In this document: in pieces, positions 19,291-30,668 of the stretch
Layout: the number at the start of each line of letters is the position of its first letter
How positions within the stretch are numbered: position 1 is the first letter of the stretch
NCBI GenBank assembly: GCA_035772785.1
Contig: JAOCPU010000006.1
Coordinates: forward strand, 434,001 to 498,000
Source of the DNA: Phlebiopsis flavidoalba
Taxonomy: Eukaryota > Basidiomycota > Agaricomycetes > Polyporales > Phanerochaetaceae
Direction of reading: 5' to 3'
DNA: 64,000 nt
Notes under the pieces: generated by a model
The model's input: the letters and a program-made list of their open reading frames with translations, nothing else
Databases searched by the model: none
Told to the model about the DNA's origin: nothing
Position numbers and translations under genes: made by a program

Positions 19291-22200
19291 ATGGCCGCAA
19301 GGTCCCCATCGTGCATCAGCACGTCACGTATACGCGTCGGCAAGCGTTTGGCATGGAAAGTCGACAAACGGGAAAATATAGCAGGTGCAACACGCCACCA
19401 AAGCCGACTCTACCAGGGAGCTGTCGACCTGCCCGCGCTCCAGGGGCGCGGGGTCGCGTCCTGCATGGCCAACTGGTCAAGGATGCTCAAGCAGGTCCCC
19501 GAACTGGGTGATATGTTGACCATACGTACGTGTTATTATCTTTCTCAAATTGCGAGTTGCTCATCGCGCATAGCGCTACACCATGGTAGCGGGCGTCCCT
19601 TCGGTCCGCGTCGTCATACAACGTCCTTTCCCGATGACCATCGCGTCCCGTTCCAAAAGAGGAGGCTCATAGCCATCCCAGCGAGGGGCTATTTCAGTAT
19701 TATAACAGTGAGTAATATACACGCAGGCGCGTCATATTTACTGAAGCATTGTAGCTGCGAGTGTGACGACACACATGGGACTGATGCCTGAAATTGAACG
19801 GGTGTGGATAAGCATTGACCACAACCTGTTTCTTATGGGACTACCTGGGCGGGTGTGTATCACCATCTGGATCCAGACACCAAGTTACTAACTACTGTGT
19901 CTCAGCGTGAAGAATTGAGCTCTTTCACTGACCAACCAGATGTCATTACACATGTTGCACTCGTCAAGCCCAAAGCCTGGTGTCTTCATTGTATGAGATT
20001 ACCTCTCTCCTCGTCATATGCACTCCAGTATCCGTCTTACTTCTCGGCGTATCATCTATCAATAGCCACCAAGCCCATCAGCTATACGCTACAAGTAGCC
20101 ACCAATGTGCAATGGGTCACAAACGAGATCAAGCTATACGCTACCGAAATGTCTGTCCCAAACAGAAGTCGAGATGACCTCGGTTATTGGCACCTCTGAT
20201 GGGCGTATATTCATGTGGGCGGCGTTCAAGATGGGAGCTTGTATGAGCTGCATTACCAAGAGAAGGAGGGCTGGTTTGGAAAGCGTGTGCAGATCATCAA
20301 CCACTCGATAGGCGGCGTACAGAGCTTTTTGCCGATGTTCAGTGCAACGAAACCCGATGGTAGGTACTATTGCGCATCAGAAAGCACTCCTCTTACACTA
20401 ATATGTCAGATCGAATCATGTCATTGGTCTCCGACCTCGCAAGGAATTGCTTCTACGCCCTTACTTCCCAAAACGCCATCTCACTATATAAGACGGCTGG
20501 AGAGAAGGTCCGTCCAGCAACATACAGACGCTCTCGAATCTGTACAAGGGGCGCAAGACAAGGCCCCCAAATCTCCAGCTATCACCCCTCAGACGTTTGC
20601 CATCGTCGCCGTACATGTCGTACCCCCGGGACATTCACAGAATGATGTGCATCTCGTCGCCATCACAAACAACGGCCTGCGACTATACTTCTCGCCTGGT
20701 CTGTCCGGATTCAACTACAGCTATACCGCTCCCGCATCTGGAAGCACTCAGCGGACCTTACAGCTCGCACATGTCAGGCTCCCGCCATCTAACTTACTTC
20801 ATCCGGATGAACAAGTTCAATCTTTCCCGGCGGCATTACCGGGATACGGAGCTGCCCCAGCACAGTCTGAACACGTCTCTCGTGCCTTCGTGGTCAAAGA
20901 TTTGGATAGCTCTTGCTATGAAGCCGGTCTGGTCATCGCTGCTCAACCGGGGTGACATTGATGGCACAGACTTCATCCTTTGTCTTTCACCAGACCTCAC
21001 CAAGATCGGCTCGTTTGGTCAGCTCAATGGACCGCAAGCTCAACCGGCGGCTTACCCCAACGCATATGGAGGGAATCCCGGACCCAGCCGTCCGCCACTT
21101 ACCGAATATGCCACTCTCCTCTCCATTCCGGGTAGAAACCTGGGCGATGGCTTCCTGTTCCTTGCTCTCCACTAGCCGCAGCTGGCGTAAGCCCTGGCCA
21201 ACTCCCCCGCCCCTTCAACCTTGAACGAGTTGGCTCACCCAGTTCTCTGAACCGCCACGACAGTTCATGATCCTTACTAACGTTGGACTGACATTCCTGG
21301 CAAAACGGCGTGCGCTGGACTATTTGAAGGCGGTCATCGAAGAGTTTCAGGTGGAGGGTAATGCTCAGCCTCTGATACAGTTCAGAGACAGGTACGCACG
21401 AGATATATACATCGGCAGCGCAATATTGATCTGCAATCACAGCTTCGGTCGCGACCAGACATGTGCGATGCTTCTCGCTCTCGCGAGCGGAAACACGTTC
21501 CTCGACCTCGGTGACTCACTCCATGCGCTTGGTGCAGGTGACTACTGTAAGACCCAGATCTCGCTACCGATCATAATCAACAACAAAAAAGCAAAAAGCA
21601 AGAAGAGAAAAAAAAAGAAAAGCGTTCGCTATGAGCAATTCGGTTGATGAAAGGCCTATGTGGGCAGAGAGAACCACCTACGGTACCGGTACGACTTTGT
21701 TTATCGTCAAGATTCGGAAGACTTGACTCATCTCCGCTTGAGGCGACGCTACCGCTTCTGGAACTGCAACATTCAGTGGCCGCCGCGAAGGTTTTGCGTT
21801 ATATTTTGCGCGACTCGTGCGGCCATTGTGGCTCGCGAAGGTTACCAAACCGGGGTATGCAAATCCGTTCTATGTGCCGTAATATTACATTCTAATTTCG
21901 TAGAGCTAACGGTCTGGCTGAGTCCAACATCCCCGACGAAGTGCTATATCACCGTTCAGAAGAATCTGTATGTTCTCAATGGATTTCCTGGACAAGAACC
22001 CGCACTTGTTCCATTCAGCACCAGGAGATCACGCAGGTGCTCGCGCCGCTGCTGTTAGTGAGCAAGAGGCCTGGAAAGTAAGCTCATAGTCGTCAGTGCG
22101 ATACGATACCTATACTGATCTCAACGTATAGGCAGAGCAGAGCTCAGTTTCACAGCTGTTGAGTCTGCTAGGGAGGACTATAGAGGCGATCTCGTTCGTT

Positions 22201-24495
22201 CTTCTACTGTCGGACCATCGTCTAGGTGAACTCGTGTCTCAGTGAGTAGCCTTGAATGTCAGCAACATGATCACTAATGCGTAGGACTTAGCTGCGAGCC
22301 CACCCGTGCAAAAGCTCATCACTCTCTCTCTCCTACGAGCAACTGATAACTTCGCAAGACGGCATCAACGTCTCGCGCGCACTGAGATTTGCGTAAACGT
22401 GGTCATCAACCAGCAGATCGGCCAACAGATTAGTGTATGTCCTAACCTCGTTAGCTGAAGTCCTCTTGCCTAATCGGTATTGTGGCAGGTCGACACAATC
22501 AGCGAAGTTTTGCAGCAACGCTGTGCGGTTCGTTCTGCAGTACGGATGATGTACTCCTGTATAAGGTCAGGCATAGCCAGCAGCGTGGAGATCCTTTTGC
22601 TGAAGCAGTCGTGCAACCGTCAGGCAAAGGAAAATGTCCGCAAAGCTGTGGAGACCCATAATTCCGCTGAGCAACAGAAGTGGTTGGCGGAATCATTGAG
22701 GTCAGTTTTTCCCTACCACAACCCATTCTATATACTTGAACATTTTCGTAGGTTGTTCATAAAGGGCGCTCGGATATTGGATATTGAGAAACTGCGAGAG
22801 GTAGTTGGGGATTATCAGCATCTCCGTTATGCCAAGGGTGTGTGGACCTCCGATCGACACAATGACGTTTGTTTAATCCCATTCAGGAACCGTTGAGCTG
22901 CCCCTGTATTGTGCGCAAGTTTTCGACGTGGACGCACAAGGCGCTGGGTACTGGTCCGCTGGTTGTCCCGCGAATGACCCTCGGGCAGAGTTTTGGATCA
23001 AGCGTCGATCGCCATTGCTATGATCTAATCCTCGACTCCCTCTCTCAAGCTTCGAAGAATTGGCGAAGAGCCGGAACCGCCGACCGTCTTCTATTGACCA
23101 CGATACTGCGCGGACGCATGCTTACTCCCTTGCGTTCGCTAGCGAGGATGAAATGTTCCATTCGATATTATACGAATGGTTTGATTCAACGTGGTCTTGC
23201 AGACGAGCTGCTGGAAATCGGCGGCAAAAAAAAAATCAGTCTATCTGGGAGCGCACCTTCATGGAGAGAGCCCAATCACTGTACAGATTATGTTTTCTTT
23301 ATCCAGCTTTACTCTGGCAGGTTCTATGGTCAAAGATGGACACAACCACTGCGAGCTGCCGAGGTTCTTGGCGCTTTAGCCGATTCAACTGAGTAAGTGC
23401 TACAGCCTGCGTCCCTGGTCCTCGTCTCGTGTGCTTACCGTCTCTCTCGAACAGCATTTGAGGTGTCACTAGAACAACACGACTATAATATCTCACACTA
23501 GCTTGTCGGCAACGCCAAGTCGCATCCGATATCGTCCAACGGGGCCAGCACGAGACAGCGATCGCTTTCCTCACTGATCTGGACTGGAGAAAGCTCGAAG
23601 TTGCTCAAGTACAGCTGGAAATGCTTTTCTAGCCCTGCATGCCTCTCCGCCAATGAACGAGGAGGTGGAAGATGCCACCAAGATACAAATGCTTTGCAAA
23701 GAGGCTCTTCAACATTACAGAGCTCTACCAATTATTCGCTTGAACCGTTTGACCTCCCGGTCATGAAGCTGCTCATCTTCCACGTTTCCGTGTCACCGTG
23801 ATGAAACTCTTGTAAGGCCAATTTGGAATCGCGTCATCGAAGAAGGTACGTGTCCTTCACGACTTCAGAAGCTTGGTATTGATTCTTGACACTAGCTGTC
23901 GAGGGAGTTGAACCTAAGGTCGGCGCGGACCGGATCGAATGTCCAAGGTTATCGCTCTTGGACAGCGCTTCTATCCATCGGACGGCGCATTCCACCGCTC
24001 GTAGGTTTGAATTTCTTGTAACTCATGAATAATTCCTGACAAGTATCGTAGGTTACATAGCATCATGTTGGTCCGTTTCGCGCTGACCAACAAGGGTATG
24101 TTGCCGTACGGATGGGCACCACGGATACTCACCCAGTGTGGACTGCCTATATCATGCAGGTTTGGGATATCTTCCATGAGATGTACGAGTCACAAGTCCG
24201 TAACCTTCATTCACATTTTACAATCAAGATTCTCAAACGCTGACTGACGATGACAGATCCCACCTTTCAACGACCAGGCCAACGTGCAGGCTGTATCTTC
24301 AGACATTGCAGTACTGCTCGCAGACTGGACGGACGATATCCGCCGACCGCAGTCGCTCGCATCTCGCGGAGAATTTCCCGTGTACAGGATCGATTCAAGC
24401 CGTCGAAACAATACTTGGCAGAACTTGAGCCAAGTCGTACGGAAACTAAGAGTATTTACGAGAATGTCAAGAGACAGCTACGACGAAACTGGTAG
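19291..24495 (+). CDS. NUP170: Inner-ring nucleoporin Nup155/Nup170
   Basis: Large scaffold nucleoporin of the pore inner ring; an N-terminal beta-propeller is followed by an alpha-solenoid. From ATG 19291, the N-terminus gives GRVLHGQLVKDAQA, PFQKRRLIAIP, LMPEIERVWISIDHNLFL, SSFTDQPDVITHVALVKPKA and LLVICTPVSVLL. The propeller continues with MTSVIGTSDGRIFM, GSLYELHYQEKEGWFGKR and SLVSDLARNCFYALTSQNAI. The solenoid is in many pieces, ending MLVRFALTNKGMLPYGWAP, QVWDIFHEMYESQ, DIAVLLADWTDDIRRP and IYENVKRQLRRNW before TAG. Length agrees with about 1,350-1,400 residues plus small introns. There are more than a dozen frame changes. An A-rich segment at about 21586-21625 encodes a lysine run (KAKSKKRKKKK) before the RPMWAERTTYGTG segment, which I do not expect in the family. 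Identity is secure. Confidence 0.93.
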
Positions 24496-24789
24496 TTACC
24501 TGCTTTCTAGTGTTGTGATGTACCTAACCTCCTCGTTACATCTCTGTTGCCTTTTTATCGTTTTGTTCCGAGCTTTTTGTGCGCCGTCGAGATTCGACAT
24601 GGCCTCCATTCCGTGCTTCGATCTTTGTTTACGTCTTGACCCGTCCTTACGTTTTGTTCATGCCATCTAGCCTCATTCAGCTGTGCTCATTCCTCTGGCT
24701 CTGGCGCGTTGAAATATTCCTTCAGCTTCATGTTTACCCATACTCGGAAGTTTTGCCTTCAACGACCGCAGTAAACGTCAAATGGTCAT
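24496..24789. other. NUP170 3' flank
   Basis: T-rich sequence after the NUP170 stop, convergent with the next minus-strand gene. Nothing recognisable. Confidence 0.4.
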
Positions 24790-26060
24790 CGTGATCAATT
24801 GCAATCCGGGTGACTTTCTTAATCGCACAAGCCGAAGTGCGAGACCTCCCTCCGACACTGAGTACTGATCAGTTACACCTACGTCGCCAACGCAGGGCAG
24901 TAACTCTACTCTTGCCTCATGGTCCACCCCACGTATGACTCTGCTTCCTTGATCAATCATCGATAGATCGTAAGTACACATGTGTGCTGCCGGAGTAGAG
25001 TGCGTCCCGCAACATGATATGACGAAAATAAATAAATGAGTTCAAGAGTCCTCATGAGACCTCCAAGATAGCGTCTTCCGCGCGGAGAAGAATGCGCTTT
25101 GGACTGTATGCTCTGTGAGCTGGTAAACCTTATACAGAGCACTGACTCAGGTTAGTCAGATACACATAGAACGAGATGCAAGGCCACTTACCGGGCAGCT
25201 CCGATGATGACGACCGTCAAGAGTAGCAGGCTAGTGAAATCGGAAGCGGATCGACTCGTTCGGCCGAAAGCTTGCTCGGAACCAGTGTGTGATAGGGAAT
25301 GGAAGGGACCACAGCATACTGAATAGCGATCCCATTCCTACTGTAGGAAGCCCCAAGAGTAGTCGCCGAATGAAGCGGCCCAGTAACGAGGGAGGGCCCT
25401 TGGGGTGTAGGGTAGCGAATCTTGCCGGGCCTGCTTGGGTACACGTGTGTCATTGCATCCCTGTGTCTGTAAGCACACAAACGACCGTGCGTATCACTTC
25501 GCGGAAGGTCTCCCAAGGATACACAACGAAGTATGAATCTTGTCCCCCCGTCCCGGATATGAGGTACGTCGTGATGAATGACGACATGAACAGGAGGAAG
25601 GTGAAGGCGACGCCGGAGGAGGACGCCAACAACGACTGCCCCGTCGTTAGTTCTTGCAACATAAGCCGATGATCCCATGACCAGACCATGTCATGCTCAC
25701 CAGGGTTGTTGGCGACGCCCATGACTTGAGTACGTCACCGGGCGCGAAGCGGTAGTGGTATCCGCATTGTGTGGGCACCTATAGAAAGCACTATTCGAAG
25801 TGGACGTGTTACGCCAACGGTGAAAGGCATTTCACGTGAACATGCTAGGTAGTTGTACTGTTGCAGTTCCATGTAGTAATACTCAAGGACTACGCACGCT
25901 AACAGACCCCTTGCAAAGGCCACGGTCGAATGAGTCTGCCCAGCTCGGGATCTTCTCCGTCCAGGCAAATTCGGCATTGTGGTGGTTCCTCTGTGTCAGC
26001 GGAGGGCGGTGTATTGTTAGTATTGATGCCCTCTGGCTCTTCTGGCATTATATATGAAGC
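24790..26060 (-). CDS. Probable multi-pass membrane protein
   Basis: Not identified. Reading leftwards from about 26050, hydrophobic segments follow one another across frame changes. SSSGVAFTFLLFMSSFITTY lies at about 25570-25640, followed by DSYFVVYPWETFREVIRTVV. LLLGLPTVGMGSLFSMLWSL lies at about 25290-25360. SLLLLTVVIIGAARALYK begins at about 25200 and is interrupted by an intron whose GTAAGT donor is near 25195. The last part reads VYQLTEHTVQ and then a polar end. This pattern fits a polytopic membrane protein of a few hundred residues, possibly the C-terminal part of a larger one. The gene is divergent from the carrier at 26184. Confidence 0.4.
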
Positions 26061-26183
26061 AAACTAACGAAAGAGCGAGACAAAGAAGATCGACTTGAGG
26101 AGGCGACGTGGTCAAGTTACCACACCGAATTCGACCGAATTGTCGACGAATGACGGGGAGAAGCGCCTCTTCGGAGTGATTCA

Positions 26184-28158
26184 TGGCGCCAACGCTCGTA
26201 AACCCTACTTACGCGCCTAAAGCTGCCGAACGAAACCATAAAAACCTTCGAGTCAACCGAAAGTGCTCTTGACCGCGGGATACTTTTGCTTAGGGACGCG
26301 AAGCACTACAAATTCGGGTCCATTTTTATGTGACTGAGTCCTGGTAGAAAATGTCGAAATCCCAGTGAAAGCGGTCATGTTCGGTTGGTAGGAGCTGTGG
26401 CTGGTGTCGGAAGTTGGTAAGAGGCCTCAGATAACACTGGAACATATCCTGCTCCATTAGCTCACATTCATTATAGCTTCAGGTCTCACAAAGGTCGGTG
26501 GCACCGTTCGCTATGGTTGAATTTTCTCTGCTTCTCAACTAGAGAACGGTCGCGTCTGCGGGTCAGTGGGATGAGGACGGTTCGTCAGCGGGTGATATTC
26601 TAGTATTTGTGCTTGGCCTCCCTTCCCTGTGTTTACCCTTGTGTATAGCGGTGTAAACTCTACTTTTGTGAGCTTGTCTTCACGTTGTACGTTGTGTGTG
26701 TCTACGGGACATTTGACGCTCGGGAGAGGCATAAGGAGACTGCACTGTCAGAAAAGACTGCAGATCATGTAGCTTTTGACACCGTCCGACTAAAAACTCC
26801 CGTTTCTGAGCTCAATTACCACCCGCCAGCTTGGCTCCGCTTCACAGTCCTGGAAACTTACGTCGTTGGGCGTGCCATCGATTTGCCTTGTGCGAGGAAT
26901 GAAGTCCGTAATGAGGACGGTTATCACGTGGGACGAGCGATAAAAAAAAGATTCAGCACAGGTACGCCATTTCCAACCTACTTATAGCTCTGACATAAAT
27001 CGTCAAAACCATGTTAGTCCGTATTCGCTCTATAATATAAGCCGGGTTGGACTATCAGAAACTGCGCCATGTTCCGCTGTGTGCTGAGTAGGGTGGTGGG
27101 CTGCCATCGACTCGGTCCTTCTAGGTCATTGCACAACTACAGGCTCTTCCTTATTTTCGCCACAAATTCACGCGAATCGGTCGTTGCCGTGTCAGGCGAG
27201 CAGCGCCTAGAAAAAGACATTTGATTGGACATGGTATTGCCGGTTTCGGGCGCCGGGTTTTAACAAGGTAGAATGGCCGTTTCCTGCTATGATGTGTACT
27301 AATTCACAGGCATACTGACTTGGGCCCTCGGAGTCAGATAGCGGTGTGCATTCCTAGCAACTAGACTCCTCCATGGAACATGCCTGAAGATGTAACGGTA
27401 GGATGCGCACCGCTCCTGACCGTGCAAGTCGGCAACTTAACCGCATTGTCTATAAGTTAAATTGCAGATGCATAACAACAACAACGCTCCGTGTAGCAGA
27501 TCGACAGTACAAAGGTCCTATTGACTGTGCGCGTCAAATAATTAGAAGTCAGGGCGTGCTTGGTCTCTGGAACGGTTTTTACCGGGAGTCTAGCGTTTTA
27601 GGGCAAACTTCTTGTGGATGTTGGGATCTTTCATTCGAGGTGAACCCACCGCTCGACCTTTCTGAGTCATACTGTATGTTTCTTGCGCGGAATAAGGCAC
27701 TAATGAGAGAGCTTTGCTTCTCTCGATGGAACATCGCTTCAAGTAAGTTGCATATTCGGCCCCTATAATTTATCTCGTCTCACGATTCCATACACAAGAT
27801 GAGTTACTGGGGGATTTGGCTAACTTCCTCGCGGGAGGCTTCGGATCTTTTGCGTTTTGGTTTATGGCTATGCCTGCTGATAATGTGAAGAAGTACGCGC
27901 GGTCCTCATACCCGCGCTGGCAATTGCACATTCACCAACGTCTTTTTTTTTCCAGTCGCATGTTTGCAGTGTCGCATGCAAGCCCAAAACCGAGTTTCAC
28001 AGCAACAGCCCGTCAAATATATGGATAGCCGGAGTATGAAAAGGGTTCTTTTGCGGGCTTATCGCCTTGTATTTTGCGCGCGTTCCCTGCAAATGCGTGT
28101 GCATTCTACGATATACGAAGGGACTCATGAGGACTTTAACGAACGCCGAAAAGGCTAA
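26184..28158 (+). CDS. Mitochondrial carrier family protein
   Basis: Inner-membrane solute carrier of the SLC25 type, related to the ornithine/carnitine branch; the substrate is not assignable. Suggested start at 26184 (MAPTLVNPTYAPKAAERN). The first repeat is poorly readable. SLHNYRLFL (about 27120-27160) and IGHGIAGFG (27220-27260) belong to the first and second repeats. The second repeat continues with RQYKGPIDCARQIIRSQGVL and GLWNGF (27500-27580). The third repeat is clear: ANFLAGGFGSFAFWFMAMPA then DNVK, the signature PxDxxK, followed by SHASPKPSFTATARQIY, GLSPCILRAFPANACAFYVY and EGTMRTLNAEK. Small introns interrupt it, for example near 27750-27800 and 27895-27955. Several frame breaks. 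Confidence 0.8.
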
Positions 28159-29269
28159 GTCTATAGTACGAGGTCATACTCTCAATCAAAGCCACATATA
28201 TTATTTTTTCAAATCTAAGACCAGTGTTGACACACTACACATGTAACCACTAGTCCCATTATGTCCCTAGCAGTCGACACATAAACGACCGCAGGCTTCC
28301 ATACATAGACACGTACAATCAACGCGTCGAAACTTTAGCACTCAACTTGATATCTGAATGAAGTCTACTCAGGCCAGGGATGGTCAAACCTTCCTCGAGC
28401 TCCCGAGGCGAGATGCTCTCGATGTTTATATGGTCGGAACCCATACGTACGTTCACTGTTCAAAGGAGGGGGAATCATTTATTCTTCGGAAAACTAGGAG
28501 AATCCCGCTCTTTCTACGTCCGTCTCCTCGAATATCGTAGCACGAGGTGTTTGTAGTCATCCTCCGAGTGATGGCGCCTAGCCTACCCTGCCAATCTGAA
28601 CCCTGGCTATCCCCACGCCACCAGACCTCTCCGTCCTGAATATGGTCCGCAAGTTCGGCGGGAACGACCCTAACGAAGCACTTGGGCTGCAAATGACTGT
28701 GGTTGTCTCACAGGTGTACTGCGAGATCGCGCCGATGTTGAGTTTCTTTCTATTAGAGGAGGTGCCTGTGGGGGAAGAGTGGGGCGGAGGGTGGGTGCAG
28801 AGTGCCTCGGAGAGGGGCCCTCGTGCAAGGGAACAGCGGCAGCCTGTAGAATGGCTTTTTGTCGAAGGAGAGTGGGGGCCGAGGCCTGTTTGTAGAGAGT
28901 GGCCGTCGGCTTGAGGTTAGTTGTGTAACAGGACAATGTATGCTCGAAGAGCTAGGTGCAGAGAGCCCAATCGACGTTGGGGGAGTGCTTGAGGCAACCG
29001 ACCCGTAGCCCCCTGGGTGCCGATGAACCTTGTACAAATGGTCTCCTAGTGGTGAGAGATCGTGTAGATGTGGGCCATGCGAGTGGCCATTGCTTGGATT
29101 CCGACATCGTCTAGGTCTGTCTCAAATCGTGCATGGTCAATTTGTGCTGATGCTTATGGGGATTGGCGATGTTTGGGGAACAAAGAGGGTCGAGAGGGTG
29201 CGGGTGTTCATTATACATGCATCCACACCCTGTACGGCTGCGAAAATGCCAGCGGGACGTCATACTCCA
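28159..29269. other. No supported gene
   Basis: About 1.1 kb downstream of the carrier and of the F-box gene. Competing ORFs exist on both strands (a proline-rich minus frame and a glycine-rich plus frame around 28640-28940), but none shows family similarity or clean splice sites. It may contain the 3' end of the F-box gene. Confidence 0.3.
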
Positions 29270-30668
29270 ACAGGATGCGGATGATGAGCTCGTAGAGATG
29301 CCGTTGCTTTGCCAATTTGCTCAAAGCGATGCTCGCGAACCAGTCGAAGATTTTCTTCTTGCGCCCATCTAGGTACGACAAGACGAAGTCTCCGCAAATC
29401 TGTTTTGTGTTCCACCAAGGCGCACCAATACAAGCTGTCTGCCCATGCTCTCAAATGGGCTGAGGTCGAGCAGTGTAATGTTTCCCAGCCCGACTTTTGA
29501 AATGGGAAGTGTAGGTTGGAAGCCTGCACATTGGATAGGCAGTACTGTTTCTAGCTGCTCGGTGTGCTCTATTTGCGAATTATGACATTAATAAACAAGG
29601 TTCTTCGCCATGGCGGCCAGTTCAGGGAGACACTTCCTGATTTGCCATTGTCATAGCAGCATGTCAGCGAGCTGACGAAGGAACGTGGGAATTTGTCCTG
29701 ATAACTCTTGAGCACAGAGGGGTAGCGTGGCACAAGCTTGAAACGTGAGTTTCAAAGATTTTGGGGGTCCGTTCCCGCGAGATTGACTCGGCCCCTCAGA
29801 TACTGGTGTGGTCAAATATCTTGCAATTGGTGGAGACATGAAAGGGCAATCGATTGAACAATTGGCTGTTTGAATAGGTTCGCACGAGGTAGTGCCACTG
29901 CGAATCCATTTTGCCTGCGTCGTCGGCGCCCACACAAATGCGCAGTGCAGGTGGCAGTGCCTTGTAGAGGTGCAAGCGACCCCGAGGCGTAAGGGTAAAA
30001 CATTCTTGCGACAGCACAGCACTGCCGCGTGATAATTCAGAAGTCCAAGGTAGCTAGAGTCATCGACACCGATTCTGGTAGAGGAAGGGCATTGTGGTCC
30101 TACGGATACGTGGTCGGGTCACGGCGGGACTATCTGCACGTAAGCCGATAGCTCTAGAAGTGGTCGGGATAGTCCGGTATATCGGGCGCCCTGTTTTCTG
30201 TAGCAGCGTTGAATGACTGTTAAGGAAGCCCTTTGGAACGCGTTTCGTCTGAAGGTTAGTCTATCGCTTTCCCACTGCTCAATTTTTTCCGGGGTCATTT
30301 ACGCGAGGGTCCTGTGGTCATAGGGATGTTCCGTAACGAGTGAGCAGCGCACAGCGGTGGTCCAGTCGTCAACATCCCACTCACAGCAAAGTCGTTACAG
30401 ATTGCCCTGACTCGCCATTTGAATGGATCTCATGCCACACATGCAGTGGTAGTAGCTTAACCAAGGGGGGAGATATCGTCCAGCTCGCGAAACCCATAGG
30501 ACCTCCAAGGCCGACTCATTCGGAAACCGCGGCATGTCGCCGCGCGAGCATCGGCGACAAGGGTCTCACGGCTGTATATAGCGCAGTATTCGAATATGTG
30601 GATTTGTAGCTCTGAGATGTTGAGGCACCTATCGCATGGTAGATACTGGGGGTGCAGTGAATGGCCAT
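29270..30668 (-). CDS. F-box protein, Agaricomycete type
   Basis: The N-terminus starts at about 30668. It reads CLNISELQIHIFEY, SRETLVADARA, then CRGF, ALEVLWRELDDISPL and KLLPLHVWHEIHSN after small frame changes. This is the usual mushroom F-box opening, which recruits the protein to a Skp1-cullin ubiquitin ligase. The remaining part is expected to form leucine-rich repeats that bind the target. Readable pieces are ECFTLTPRGRLHLYKALPPA (29940-30005) and QLFNRLPFHVS (29840-29875). A last segment around 29280-29520 (LHFPFQKSGWETLH, LRAWADSLYWCALVE) has the Leu/Trp pattern of the family. The C-terminus is not fixed. Such genes are numerous and variable in mushrooms. Confidence 0.6.
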
